A DNA stretch of 64,000 nt from Carpediemonas membranifera (taxonomy: Eukaryota > Fornicata), in the NCBI GenBank assembly GCA_019828565.1, contig JAHDYR010000062.1, positions 806,001-870,000 of the forward strand. The letters run 5' to 3'. The position numbers were made by a program, and so were the translations under genes. Each line of letters starts with the position of its first letter. Position 1 is the first letter of the stretch. Below are positions 1 through 8,024 of the stretch, one piece after another. The notes beneath the pieces are model-generated. The model was given only the letters and a program-made list of their open reading frames with translations. It was not told the origin of the DNA and did not search any database.

Positions 1-3
1 TGT

Positions 4-888
4 ATGGACATCAACGCGGTCGTAAGCATGCTTCACCTTGTTTTGCCGCAGTTTATGGACGAAATGGATGTCTTCACAGGAAAGCACTCATCCTCTGAGC
101 ATTTGCGGTATCTCATGACAATGCTCGCCGCAGTCGATGTTCTTCGGGGATCCTCGCAATCCATAAGAGGCGAGCGCCACGGAAGGGCATACTCCAAGAC
201 TATTCACACCGAGTTCTTGCGGTCCTTCCTTTTGTTGGAGCGGGAAGTGCTCAACGAGGATCCAGAAGCGCTAGAGAAGATGGATGCATTGTATTCGGGC
301 GATCGCGAGGAAACAATGAAGATTGTCGAAGTGCACGACGGAGAAGAGGATGAGCCACCCGTAACCAGCGCATCAAGCTCGCATAAGACAAAGAAGGCCC
401 ACAAGCGTCGGCTACTTTCGGCAAGGAAGACCCAGAAGCTAACTTTTCCGTCAGAGATTGTCCATCCCGATGATGCTGCCTTGCCGGTGGAGAGAAGTGC
501 GTTCCTCCAGAAGTATCTCAAGACGATCAAAGCTAGATTGCCTTCACTAGAGAGGTCAGTCGAGCGTGTGAATCGGCTGGGGGACATGCAAACTTCCCTG
601 GCGTCACTCAACCATATTGCCGACAGCCTCTCTGAAGAGAACCTCACGGTGATGCGTATTTACGTTGCGTATAACCTAACTCTGTATGACTATATAGCGA
701 AGGATAAGTTTACTGTGGACCCGATAATTGCTCCAACAGCTGAACTGACTAAGATGGCCGAAAAACAACGCAGCGAGTTCATCAGCCGTAACCAGAGTTA
801 CTGCACAACCCGCACTCGCAGGACTAACAAGTCAAGCTTCTATAATGATGTACAGAAACATGCCACGAATATGGGTGTGAGAGCATAG
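4..888 (+). CDS. Unknown 294-aa protein (array A gene 1, copy 1)
   Basis: I do not recognise this family. The protein starts with a clear ATG (MDINAVVSML) and ends in TAG. Residues 1-100 are mostly helical-looking with leucine-rich stretches. An acidic patch (residues ~108-118, DGEEDEPP) is followed by a basic, serine-rich linker (~125-150, HKTKKAHKRR). A second helical region (~165-260) follows, and the C-terminus is basic and polar. There is no signal peptide or membrane segment. The 118-aa gene follows after 23 bp on the same strand, suggesting linked expression. The acidic/basic linker would suit a nuclear or nucleic-acid-associated protein, but that is only inference. Confidence 0.7.
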   Translation: MDINAVVSMLHLVLPQFMDEMDVFTGKHSSSEHLRYLMTMLAAVDVLRGSSQSIRGERHGRAYSKTIHTEFLRSFLLLEREVLNEDPEALEKMDALYSGDREETMKIVEVHDGEEDEPPVTSASSSHKTKKAHKRRLLSARKTQKLTFPSEIVHPDDAALPVERSAFLQKYLKTIKARLPSLERSVERVNRLGDMQTSLASLNHIADSLSEENLTVMRIYVAYNLTLYDYIAKDKFTVDPIIAPTAELTKMAEKQRSEFISRNQSYCTTRTRRTNKSSFYNDVQKHATNMGVRA

Positions 889-911
889 AACGAAGCCACA
901 TCATCATCGGC

Positions 912-1268
912 ATGATGTTGCTGACATACGCCGACTTCGGCAAGTTCCTGGAGGCTGGTTTGATTCCCAGGGACACGGGTGATGCGAGAGAGTTGGCAAA
1001 CATGGTCTTGGAGAGCTTCTTCATGGCATATAACAGCGAGGGAGGAACGCGTGCAGCACTCATGCAGGAACTGAAGGATGGAGTAACTGACACAGACAGG
1101 CTATCGATGATGGAGCAAATGTTTGCGCTTTCTGTGGAGACGAACTCCCTGACGTATGTCAAGCCATCGCCCGAGACGGAATGTGAAGAGAGAAGTGGGT
1201 CTGGCAAGCGGAAAGGCAACGTGACGGAGTCAGGCGATGATGATGGGAAGCGAGCACAGTTGGAGTAA
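912..1268 (+). CDS. Small 118-aa protein of an ADF-motif family (array A gene 2, copy 1)
   Basis: The ORF starts at ATG-ATG 23 bp after gene 1. It shares a pattern with the ORF at 7391-7717: an aromatic-ADF motif, then a helix with I-P-[RK]-D, a conserved leucine-rich helix, and a charged tail ending in K-R-x-x-x-E. Here these read YADFGKFL, LIPRD and a tail of SGKRKGN...GKRAQLE. The family is therefore present at least twice as diverged members in the window, plus a tail fragment near 30.6 kb. Function is unknown. The basic tail could be a nuclear localisation signal. I know of no named family with this layout. Confidence 0.65.
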   Translation: MMLLTYADFGKFLEAGLIPRDTGDARELANMVLESFFMAYNSEGGTRAALMQELKDGVTDTDRLSMMEQMFALSVETNSLTYVKPSPETECEERSGSGKRKGNVTESGDDDGKRAQLE

Positions 1269-1275
1269 AGAAGAA

Positions 1276-1539
1276 TCAGTCAAATTTAAAGATAAGAGTG
1301 CAGTGCGGAGGAACACTCTCATTCTCCGAATTGTTGTTCATGCGAAAGAGGATGTATTTGTGGAACTCGGAGTCACTAATGCGATCTTCACTCAGAGCCT
1401 TGAACCATATGCTAAACTCATTCGAGAATGTCGCCAAAACATAGGCACACCATCGATCGAAGAGGGAAGCCTCGAAGTCGAAGGAAGCATGGATATAGGT
1501 TGCCAAGTCTTTCTTTCCGACTCGTAGGCCAACCTTCAT
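1276..1539 (-). CDS. Unknown 87-aa protein (array A gene 3, copy 1)
   Basis: This minus-strand ORF starts with ATG at 1539 and ends just 8 bp from the stop of the convergent 118-aa gene. Its composition is protein-like (aromatic and acidic residues evenly spread) and it does not overlap another convincing gene, which argues against a shadow ORF. There are no recognisable motifs. Upstream on the same strand, 1562-1747 holds a further 61-codon ATG ORF that may be an upstream exon or chance. Confidence 0.4.
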   Translation of the reverse strand: MKVGLRVGKKDLATYIHASFDFEASLFDRWCAYVLATFSNEFSIWFKALSEDRISDSEFHKYILFRMNNNSENESVPPHCTLIFKFD

Positions 1540-1984
1540 GTGTAGACTTCTGCATTGTCATTCACCGGAGGAGCAGGCCAGAGTCACTTGCCATCTGGCG
1601 CATCATGAGGAGATATTGGAATGTGTTGATGTGTTTATTGACTAAATGAGCTGGAATTAGGCGGGTTTGATGTTGCTTACATGTTCTGTGGCATGCCTGA
1701 TGTCCAAAGATGTATTTTGGCACAGTGATGTTGTTTAGTGTGCTCATAGCTGACCGCGTAGTTATCTTACTTCAATGTGTCGTGTTGGTGCCAAGAAATC
1801 GATGGTAGCTCGCACGTTTGAGGTAGTTGCTTGTTGCATCGATGCAACGCACTTTAAGGATTAAAAAGCTGTACCCCATAGCCGTTTCCTAAGGCCAAAT
1901 GCGGCCCTCTCTAGCGTATATACACGCGTGTATTGGGACTAGATGGGACTAGATGCAGTGTTGTGGCATGCCCGGTCTAGCTGA

Positions 1985-2000
1985 ATCCACAAATGTGGAT
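1985..2000. repeat. 16-bp palindrome ATCCACA-AA-TGTGGAT
   Basis: Two perfect 7-bp arms around a 2-bp centre. The same core, with a variable centre, recurs through the first 30.5 kb in unrelated flanks (see findings). Here it lies in the ~900-bp non-genic part of the array unit; the second copy is at 4187-4202. Confidence 0.8.
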
Positions 2001-2205
2001 CGGCTCTGGCTGCCGTATAGGTGGCCATGCTTTGAACTTATGGCTGGAGACTGATACAATTGGCAGGTAGTTGACTGGTACGTGCTCATATGGACAACCG
2101 ACGGCCATTCACTGGCAGGGCTCGCTTCGCAACAGACAGGCGCTCCCTGGGGCTTGGGGCTGTGCATGAGCTTAGACAATAATCGTGGGTCAGTCTGACA
2201 CCTGT

Positions 2206-3090
2206 ATGGACATCAACGCGGTCGTAAGCATGCTTCACCTTGTTTTGCCGCAGTTTATGGACGAAATGGATGTCTTCACAGGAAAGCACTCATCCTCTGA
2301 GCATTTGCGGTATCTCATGACAATGCTCGCCGCAGTCGATGTTCTTCGGGGATCCTCGCAATCCATAAGAGGCGAGCGCCACGGAAGGGCATACTCCAAG
2401 ACTATTCACACCGAGTTCTTGCGGTCCTTCCTTTTGTTGGAGCGGGAAGTGCTCAACGAGGATCCAGAAGCGCTAGAGAAGATGGATGCATTGTATTCGG
2501 GCGATCGCGAGGAAACAATGAAGATTGTCGAAGTGCACGACGGAGAAGAGGATGAGCCACCCGTAACCAGCGCATCAAGCTCGCATAAGACAAAGAAGGC
2601 CCACAAGCGTCGGCTACTTTCGGCAAGGAAGACCCAGAAGCTAACTTTTCCGTCAGAGATTGTCCATCCCGATGATGCTGCCTTGCCGGTGGAGAGAAGT
2701 GCGTTCCTCCAGAAGTATCTCAAGACGATCAAAGCTAGATTGCCTTCACTAGAGAGGTCAGTCGAGCGTGTGAATCGGCTGGGGGACATGCAAACTTCCC
2801 TGGCGTCACTCAACCATATTGCCGACAGCCTCTCTGAAGAGAACCTCACGGTGATGCGTATTTACGTTGCGTATAACCTAACTCTGTATGACTATATAGC
2901 GAAGGATAAGTTTACTGTGGACCCGATAATTGCTCCAACAGCTGAACTGACTAAGATGGCCGAAAAACAACGCAGCGAGTTCATCAGCCGTAACCAGAGT
3001 TACTGCACAACCCGCACTCGCAGGACTAACAAGTCAAGCTTCTATAATGATGTACAGAAACATGCCACGAATATGGGTGTGAGAGCATAG
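2206..3090 (+). CDS. Unknown 294-aa protein (array A gene 1, copy 2)
   Basis: Predicted protein identical to the copy at 4-888. The reading frame stays open upstream to 2185, but the ATG at 2206 matches the first copy and is the preferred start. The 118-aa gene again follows after 23 bp. Confidence 0.7.
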   Translation: MDINAVVSMLHLVLPQFMDEMDVFTGKHSSSEHLRYLMTMLAAVDVLRGSSQSIRGERHGRAYSKTIHTEFLRSFLLLEREVLNEDPEALEKMDALYSGDREETMKIVEVHDGEEDEPPVTSASSSHKTKKAHKRRLLSARKTQKLTFPSEIVHPDDAALPVERSAFLQKYLKTIKARLPSLERSVERVNRLGDMQTSLASLNHIADSLSEENLTVMRIYVAYNLTLYDYIAKDKFTVDPIIAPTAELTKMAEKQRSEFISRNQSYCTTRTRRTNKSSFYNDVQKHATNMGVRA

Positions 3091-3113
3091 AACGAAGCCA
3101 CATCATCATCGGC

Positions 3114-3470
3114 ATGATGTTGCTGACATACGCCGACTTCGGCAAGTTCCTGGAGGCTGGTTTGATTCCCAGGGACACGGGTGATGCGAGAGAGTTGGCA
3201 AACATGGTCTTGGAGAGCTTCTTCATGGCATATAACAGCGAGGGAGGAACGCGTGCAGCACTCATGCAGGAACTGAAGGATGGAGTAACTGACACAGACA
3301 GGCTATCGATGATGGAGCAAATGTTTGCGCTTTCTGTGGAGACGAACTCCCTGACGTATGTCAAGCCATCGCCCGAGACGGAATGTGAAGAGAGAAGTGG
3401 GTCTGGCAAGCGGAAAGGCAACGTGACGGAGTCAGGCGATGATGATGGGAAGCGAGCACAGTTGGAGTAA
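3114..3470 (+). CDS. Small 118-aa ADF-motif protein (array A gene 2, copy 2)
   Basis: Predicted protein identical to 912-1268 (YADF, IPRD and a basic KRKGN/KRAQLE tail). See that entry for the family description. Confidence 0.65.
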   Translation: MMLLTYADFGKFLEAGLIPRDTGDARELANMVLESFFMAYNSEGGTRAALMQELKDGVTDTDRLSMMEQMFALSVETNSLTYVKPSPETECEERSGSGKRKGNVTESGDDDGKRAQLE

Positions 3471-3477
3471 AGAAGAA

Positions 3478-3741
3478 TCAGTCAAATTTAAAGATAAGAG
3501 TGCAGTGCGGAGGAACACTCTCATTCTCCGAATTGTTGTTCATGCGAAAGAGGATGTATTTGTGGAACTCGGAGTCACTAATGCGATCTTCACTCAGAGC
3601 CTTGAACCATATGCTAAACTCATTCGAGAATGTCGCCAAAACATAGGCACACCATCGATCGAAGAGGGAAGCCTCGAAGTCGAAGGAAGCATGGATATAG
3701 GTTGCCAAGTCTTTCTTTCCGACTCGTAGGCCAACCTTCAT
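3478..3741 (-). CDS. Unknown 87-aa protein (array A gene 3, copy 2)
   Basis: Predicted protein identical to 1276-1539, ATG at 3741, convergent with the 118-aa gene. Conservation between copies carries little weight because the whole unit is duplicated. Confidence 0.4.
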   Translation of the reverse strand: MKVGLRVGKKDLATYIHASFDFEASLFDRWCAYVLATFSNEFSIWFKALSEDRISDSEFHKYILFRMNNNSENESVPPHCTLIFKFD

Positions 3742-4186
3742 GTGTAGACTTCTGCATTGTCATTCACCGGAGGAGCAGGCCAGAGTCACTTGCCATCTGG
3801 CGCATCATGAGGAGATATTGGAATGTGTTGATGTGTTTATTGACTAAATGAGCTGGAATTAGGCGGGTTTGATGTTGCTTACATGTTCTGTGGCATGCCT
3901 GATGTCCAAAGATGTATTTTGGCACAGTGATGTTGTTTAGTGTGCTCATAGCTGACCGCGTAGTTATCTTACTTCAATGTGTCGTGTTGGTGCCAAGAAA
4001 TCGATGGTAGCTCGCACGTTTGAGGTAGTTGCTTGTTGCATCGATGCAACGCACTTTAAGGATTAAAAAGCTGTACCCCATAGCCGTTTCCTAAGGCCAA
4101 ATGCGGCCCTCTCTAGCGTATATACACGCGTGTATTGGGACTAGATGGGACTAGATGCAGTGTTGTGGCATGCCCGGTCTAGCTGA

Positions 4187-4202
4187 ATCCACAAATGTGG
4201 AT
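4187..4202. repeat. 16-bp palindrome, array A copy 2
   Basis: Same ATCCACA-AA-TGTGGAT palindrome as at 1985, carried along with the 2202-bp unit. Confidence 0.8.
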
Positions 4203-4307
4203 CGGCTCTGGCTGCCGTATAGGTGGCCATGCTTTGAACTTATGGCTGGAGACTGATACAATTGGCAGGTAGTTGACTGCTACGTGCTATGGACAACCGA
4301 CGGTATG

Positions 4308-4372
4308 CCTGTCTGGGCATCAGCGCTGTCGTTCAGGCCAATCCACGTTTGTGGATCCGTGCAGTTTATGGT
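4308..4372 (+). repeat. ~65-bp dispersed repeat (R60) centred on a palindrome
   Basis: This stretch contains GGGC-[AC]TCAGCGCTGTCGTTCAG and then the palindrome ATCCACGTTTGTGGAT (4341-4356), followed by CCGTGCAGTTTATGG. The same ~65 bp occurs at 7757-7821 on this strand, and on the other strand in every unit of array B (22354, 24390, ~26425, ~28460 and 30495). It therefore sits at the edge of several unrelated cassettes. Confidence 0.8.
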
Positions 4373-4385
4373 TTCTCGGCCTCCA

Positions 4386-4696
4386 TGCAACAGCCCTGCC
4401 TCACCATCGGTATCGACGTGTACTGCGGCAAGAACAGCTTCACCCAGGGCGAGGATAACGTCCGCCAGGGTCAGCGCCGCTCCGTCATCGGCATGTCCGC
4501 CTGGTACGTCGAAGAGCAGGGCCACCTTGAGACCGTCAACCGTCCCGTCGAGACCATCGCCCGCTTGGCGAGTAAGCGCTACACTACCGCTTCACCAGCC
4601 CTCCAAGGCAGCGTTCTGGACCTGCGTCATCTCCGGCGAACTGGAATGATCCAAAGTAACGGTGTAGTGTTCTTTCTGGCAGCTAATTGTGCATAA
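4386..4696 (+). CDS. Hypothetical ORF downstream of the R60 repeat, possibly frameshifted
   Basis: The frame reads open from an ATG at 4289 through the palindrome. The protein-like part begins near the in-frame ATG at 4386 (MQQPCLTIGIDVYCG) and continues through a polar, regular sequence to about 4580. Around 4590 a different frame looks more coding-like (KAAFWTCVISGELE then stop), which suggests a single indel. The product is not recognised. The absence of a second copy makes it hard to judge. Confidence 0.3.
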
Positions 4697-5089
4697 GCGA
4701 ATGCTTTGTGGTCATTTATTGCTCTTTGGCGCAGCAACGCCCACAACTCTTTGGGATACTGTTCTTTTGGTGTTGATGTTGTTATTGATGTTGATTTCTC
4801 CGCTTTTCGCTGCTTTGCGTTGTAATTGCAATGTTTTCTAGTACATTCCGCGCATCAGATCATTGCTACAACCTGAACTCGCCATTTTGGCGTTGCAATG
4901 AAACTATCCCCTAAAGTGCACACTAAATGAAATCAGAACAATTTGTGGCCAGCTGCGCCAAGTGGGAAGTTTCAGTCTACTCTGTGCGTTAAAAGGTCAC
5001 CATACTACATCTTCGTGGTTCGGGATACGTGCATTTTCGTGTCAATCAAACTTTTACTTCGTTCTCACCCTCTGGACTGGATAGAAATA
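4697..5089. other. Intergenic, no gene seen
   Basis: AT-richer spacer at the 3' side of the family-A gene. The only features noted are a minus-strand TTTCATT-GCAAC-GCC-AAAATGGCG leader-like sequence near 4883-4908, resembling the leader of gene Y in array B, and a TAAAGTGCAC at 4912-4921. The ATG in that leader opens only a 14-codon frame unless spliced. Confidence 0.4.
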
Positions 5090-7486
5090 CTACATCCGTG
5101 CCCTCCGCTGCTGAAATTGGATCTCATCGTCTGAAATCAACGCGCGACGTTGATCAAGGTCGGCTTGCTGTTGGCGTGACTGCCGTGCGTCGGGCCGCAC
5201 CCCAGGATCAGATGGACGTTGGCAGATACAGACTGTACAAGTAGAGTTCTCATCATGGTGGTCTCCTACAACGCATGTGAGATAGTCACCATCAGTTATA
5301 AACGAGTCAGGGACGGCATTGTTGAGATGCTGCTGAAGACCGTCACGTAAAGCTGCTAGAGTGTCCTGAACGGAACCTTTGAAATTGTCATTCACCTCTT
5401 TGGAAGTCCCAAACATGCGGTTTCGCCAGCTGAATGCAGAACTGGCATCCCACAGACATTTGTGAAGACGAATCCGGTTGACGTGAGTCTGCAGTGGCGC
5501 AACGTCTGTGTGCTTTCGAGACGTCCGAACGCCAGTGATAAAGGCTGTCAACCGCCTGACCTGCAGCTTCTGACAGTTGTACAGCAGCGTTCTCACACGA
5601 TGCTTCTCTCTGTGAACAATTGCGTCGAGCAAAAAGTCTCGCTCGAAGTACTCCTCCAGGAGATTGAAGAGTGGAATGCGCAGCCTGTGGCACACTTCTG
5701 GCAAAACTGCAATCAGGTCGTGCATGTATAACGACCCTGCAAAATCGCCCGTGTCGTAGCGGAGGTAGGGCTTCTGCCGAACATCTCTACCGGCTTCAGG
5801 TTCCTGGGCGTCATGGTTGTTGCGGTTCCGAGGCTGCTGGGCAGTCGGTAAGACCAGGGTCGAGACATGGAAGAAGTAGAAAGTAACCATCCCCATGAAA
5901 AACAGCTTGCGAACAGTATAATCCGTCACGGGCGCCTTGGAGTAGAGCAGAGCCTGGAGATGACTGATGATCAGAATGAAGGGGCGGAGAGTTTCATCAA
6001 AGCTGTGGAGGTAATCGTTGGACAGAACGGCAAGACGGTGTCTATTCCAACTCTGTTCGTTGCATCCCGTCGTGCGGGTGAAGGCAGCATCGATATGGGT
6101 CTGCAGGTGGTTGCCGCGAACAGCTGGAGTGAATCGTTCCAGTAGAACCCACATCTGCCTCATGAGCTCGTGGCTGACGTGCATCACTGGAGGGCAGACG
6201 ATGACTTGACTCAGACTGGGAGAATTGACGTAAAATTGTCTCGTGTCGTTATCGTAGTGGCAGAATAGTGGTGTCTGGACCTGGCCATTATCCAGACTAT
6301 GAAACAGGGTCGTCTGGTGTTCACCATTGAGTAAGGTGGTTCGGCCCTGCACGGTCTGTCCCAGAGTCAGCCGGCTACAGAACGCATCGTACGGGTTTCT
6401 TGGCAGAAGGGGAAATTCAATTGCCGAGAACGGCGACCTGCTGTATCCGCCCTTGCTCACCCCGCAGATGATCTGCATGGCCTTGTGGTCTGCCAGTATC
6501 GCAGTAAGTTCCACCTTAACTGTACAGTTGGGCATCATGAAACACTTATCGTAAGAGATTGTCGTCGCCTGGCGGATGAGATTCTCGATGACGGCTGAGT
6601 GTTTGTGGAGGTCACCCTCATCTCCACTGTACTGATAAATCGTATAGGGAGGAGTGATCAGCTGCGGGAGAACTTTGCCGGAGGAGTCATAGAGTCTGAC
6701 CTTGACCGCCGTGGAGGCCTTGCGGTAACCGTCAATCCAGACAAATAGCTGGATCGTCTTCACACTCGCAGAAGAGGAATCTACCGAGTTTCGCATTGCC
6801 GTCTTCGCGACAGTGAAGCTGTTTTTGGCACGTTCGACTGAAGCGGGATTGTCGAGAGCGAATATGATCCATTTCCGAAGGTTGTATGTCAGGCTAGATG
6901 CATACTCATGGCGACTGTTATGATACCGGCGGAACACGACGTCGTTCGCTGAGAGACGCTGGCAGACTGCGTCAATTTGACCCTCGTATGGCGACAGAAT
7001 AAGGACACCTGAACCCCCTACTGAGAACTTCTCGTGGTGGAAAACATGCTCAGAGACCAAATATTCGTCAGTGCGGAAGAGGCTGAGGATGGAAGTCGTC
7101 TGCTCCTGCTGACAAGCGATTTTTATGCTGTTGTCTGACGCAACAGTCACAGGGAGACCAGAAAACGCAGCAGTATCAGGGTTGACCATAGACAAGCCGC
7201 TAAATCCGTCAAAGATAAGGCTGGCCGGTGTGTATGCTGCCATATCAGTGACCAAGGCTGGATCGCGGAGATTTCGGTTCAGTGGGCCGTAATCAAGAAG
7301 ACTCGGGCCAATATCCTTGAGGGGCTTCGCCGGTGGGAGTTGTGGAACTCGATCGGCGACGTTCATCGCCTGATTGGTGTCATCATCATCCACTTCGCCG
7401 ACTTCACTTCCTTGCTGAAGAACCGAATGATCCCGAAGGATAACGATACAGTCAGGGGCTTGAGCACCCTCATTGTTCACAGTCAT
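5090..7486 (-). CDS. Family-A large protein, copy 1 (transposase-like/RNase H-like, putative)
   Basis: This is a 798-residue ORF, ATG at 7486 and TAG at 5090. From residue ~57 it aligns by eye along its length with the protein at 30827. Shared landmarks are I-D-G-Y (D252), A-D-H-K (D333-K335) followed by G-V-x-[KR]-G, C-P-P-V-M-H-V-S-H (~431-439), T-T-G-C-N-E-Q-S-W-N (~472-481), L-L-E-E-Y-F-E-R-D-F and a C-terminal cysteine cluster C-T-V-C-I-C. The order D-G ... G-D-x-K-x ... H-x-[SM]-H-x-[LR] resembles a widespread uncharacterised family of cnidarians and glomeromycete fungi that may be transposase-derived; that link rests on memory of the pattern. The first ~56 residues have no counterpart in the paralog and are antisense to the ADF-motif ORF at 7391-7717, so the native N-terminus (~150 aa in copy 2) has been lost. 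Confidence 0.6.
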   Translation of the reverse strand: MTVNNEGAQAPDCIVILRDHSVLQQGSEVGEVDDDDTNQAMNVADRVPQLPPAKPLKDIGPSLLDYGPLNRNLRDPALVTDMAAYTPASLIFDGFSGLSMVNPDTAAFSGLPVTVASDNSIKIACQQEQTTSILSLFRTDEYLVSEHVFHHEKFSVGGSGVLILSPYEGQIDAVCQRLSANDVVFRRYHNSRHEYASSLTYNLRKWIIFALDNPASVERAKNSFTVAKTAMRNSVDSSSASVKTIQLFVWIDGYRKASTAVKVRLYDSSGKVLPQLITPPYTIYQYSGDEGDLHKHSAVIENLIRQATTISYDKCFMMPNCTVKVELTAILADHKAMQIICGVSKGGYSRSPFSAIEFPLLPRNPYDAFCSRLTLGQTVQGRTTLLNGEHQTTLFHSLDNGQVQTPLFCHYDNDTRQFYVNSPSLSQVIVCPPVMHVSHELMRQMWVLLERFTPAVRGNHLQTHIDAAFTRTTGCNEQSWNRHRLAVLSNDYLHSFDETLRPFILIISHLQALLYSKAPVTDYTVRKLFFMGMVTFYFFHVSTLVLPTAQQPRNRNNHDAQEPEAGRDVRQKPYLRYDTGDFAGSLYMHDLIAVLPEVCHRLRIPLFNLLEEYFERDFLLDAIVHREKHRVRTLLYNCQKLQVRRLTAFITGVRTSRKHTDVAPLQTHVNRIRLHKCLWDASSAFSWRNRMFGTSKEVNDNFKGSVQDTLAALRDGLQQHLNNAVPDSFITDGDYLTCVVGDHHDENSTCTVCICQRPSDPGVRPDARQSRQQQADLDQRRALISDDEIQFQQRRARM

Positions 7487-7717
7487 CTGTGCATGGTTTA
7501 CTCAACGGCGAAAGATATCCGTCCTGAGATCTACAATGCTCTGACGACAAGCAGTACATTCCCGCCAGACCTTATGGCGTTTGCAAGAATGGCATTTGGT
7601 CTCGGACAAACCGCGGCGGTGACCCATGAGTCGCCCGAAAAGCAGAAGCATGCGGACAACACAATAGAGGATGATTCAGAGATCGAGACAAGTGGTAAGA
7701 GGGTGAGGACTGAGTAA
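7391..7717 (+). pseudogene. ADF-motif small protein, diverged and 5'-truncated
   Basis: The frame aligns with the 118-aa array-A protein from H-F-A-D-F through M-I-P-K-D to a basic tail ending K-R-V-R-T-E, stop TAA. No ATG precedes the HFADF motif; upstream the frame runs into sequence belonging to the family-A gene on the other strand (homology to that gene begins near 7318). The breakpoint between the two genes therefore lies within about 7318-7391. The gene may be dead, or may start at the internal Met of RMIPKD. Confidence 0.5.
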
Positions 7718-7756
7718 ATGGATTGCAAATGAGTCTTTTTAATGTCTCACCACCTG

Positions 7757-7821
7757 TTTGGGCCTCAGCGCTGTCGTTCAGGCCAATCCACGTTTGTGGA
7801 TCCGTGCAGTTTATGGCTTAT
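7757..7821 (+). repeat. R60 repeat with palindrome ATCCACGTTTGTGGAT
   Basis: Second plus-strand copy of the ~65-bp repeat; the palindrome is at 7786-7801. It sits between the ADF-motif gene and the OTU-like gene. Confidence 0.8.
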
Positions 7822-7845
7822 CGACCGGACATCTCCTGAACTGAG

Positions 7846-7912
7846 CGCCAGGGGGCGGAGGTGGCGTTGGCGTGGGGCGTGGAGGCGCTGGGGGCGGGGG
7901 TGGCGTTGATAT
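7846..7912 (+). other. G-rich tract (possible G-quadruplex former)
   Basis: Dense runs of two to five G separated by one to four bases (GGGGGCGG-AGG-TGG...GGGGCG...GGGGGCGGGGG) on the plus strand. The equivalent C-rich tract is present in each array-B unit. It always lies between the R60 palindrome and the TAAAGTGCAC leader, so it may be part of a promoter region. Confidence 0.4.
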
Positions 7913-7925
7913 TGGGCAATTACAT

Positions 7926-7953
7926 AAAGTGCACGGTGCTTGGAATTTCATTC
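7926..7953 (+). promoter_or_regulatory. Promoter-like TAAAGTGCAC ... TTTCATTCCAAC
   Basis: TAAAGTGCAC followed about 10 bp later by TTTCATTCC, some 70-100 bp upstream of the OTU-like gene. The same pair of words stands immediately upstream of the gene Y start in every array-B unit, and a similar pair occurs at 34834-34861. Function is inferred only from recurrence and position. Confidence 0.35.
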
Positions 7954-8024
7954 CAACTATAACCATTCCAACAACGATATACATAAACTTTTAGTAACCA
8001 TTTAACGTCTCTTGGCGATATACG

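Larger units (their letters stand above)
1..4295. repeat. Tandem array A, 2202-bp unit, about 1.95 copies
   Basis: Bases 1-2202 are repeated almost without change from 2203 to about 4280, so every gene and motif of the first unit recurs 2202 bp downstream. The window starts at the same point of the unit as base 2203, so the array probably continues to the left. The copies part company just after the sequence near 2075/4277 that precedes a short ATGGACAACCGACGG stretch. Each unit holds two plus-strand genes, one or two small minus-strand ORFs and one 16-bp palindrome. Near identity of coding and non-coding parts points to recent duplication or gene conversion. Confidence 0.95.
7606..7958 (+). 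repeat. Arm of a ~350-bp inverted repeat (other arm 30330-30690)
   Basis: From the 3' end of the ADF-motif gene through the R60 repeat, the G-rich tract and the TAAAGTGCAC leader, this sequence reappears in inverted orientation at 30330-30690. The arms differ by a few substitutions and indels (for example CCCGAAAAGCAG versus CCCGAGAAGCAG). They bracket the OTU genes, the LINE and array B. Confidence 0.8.
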
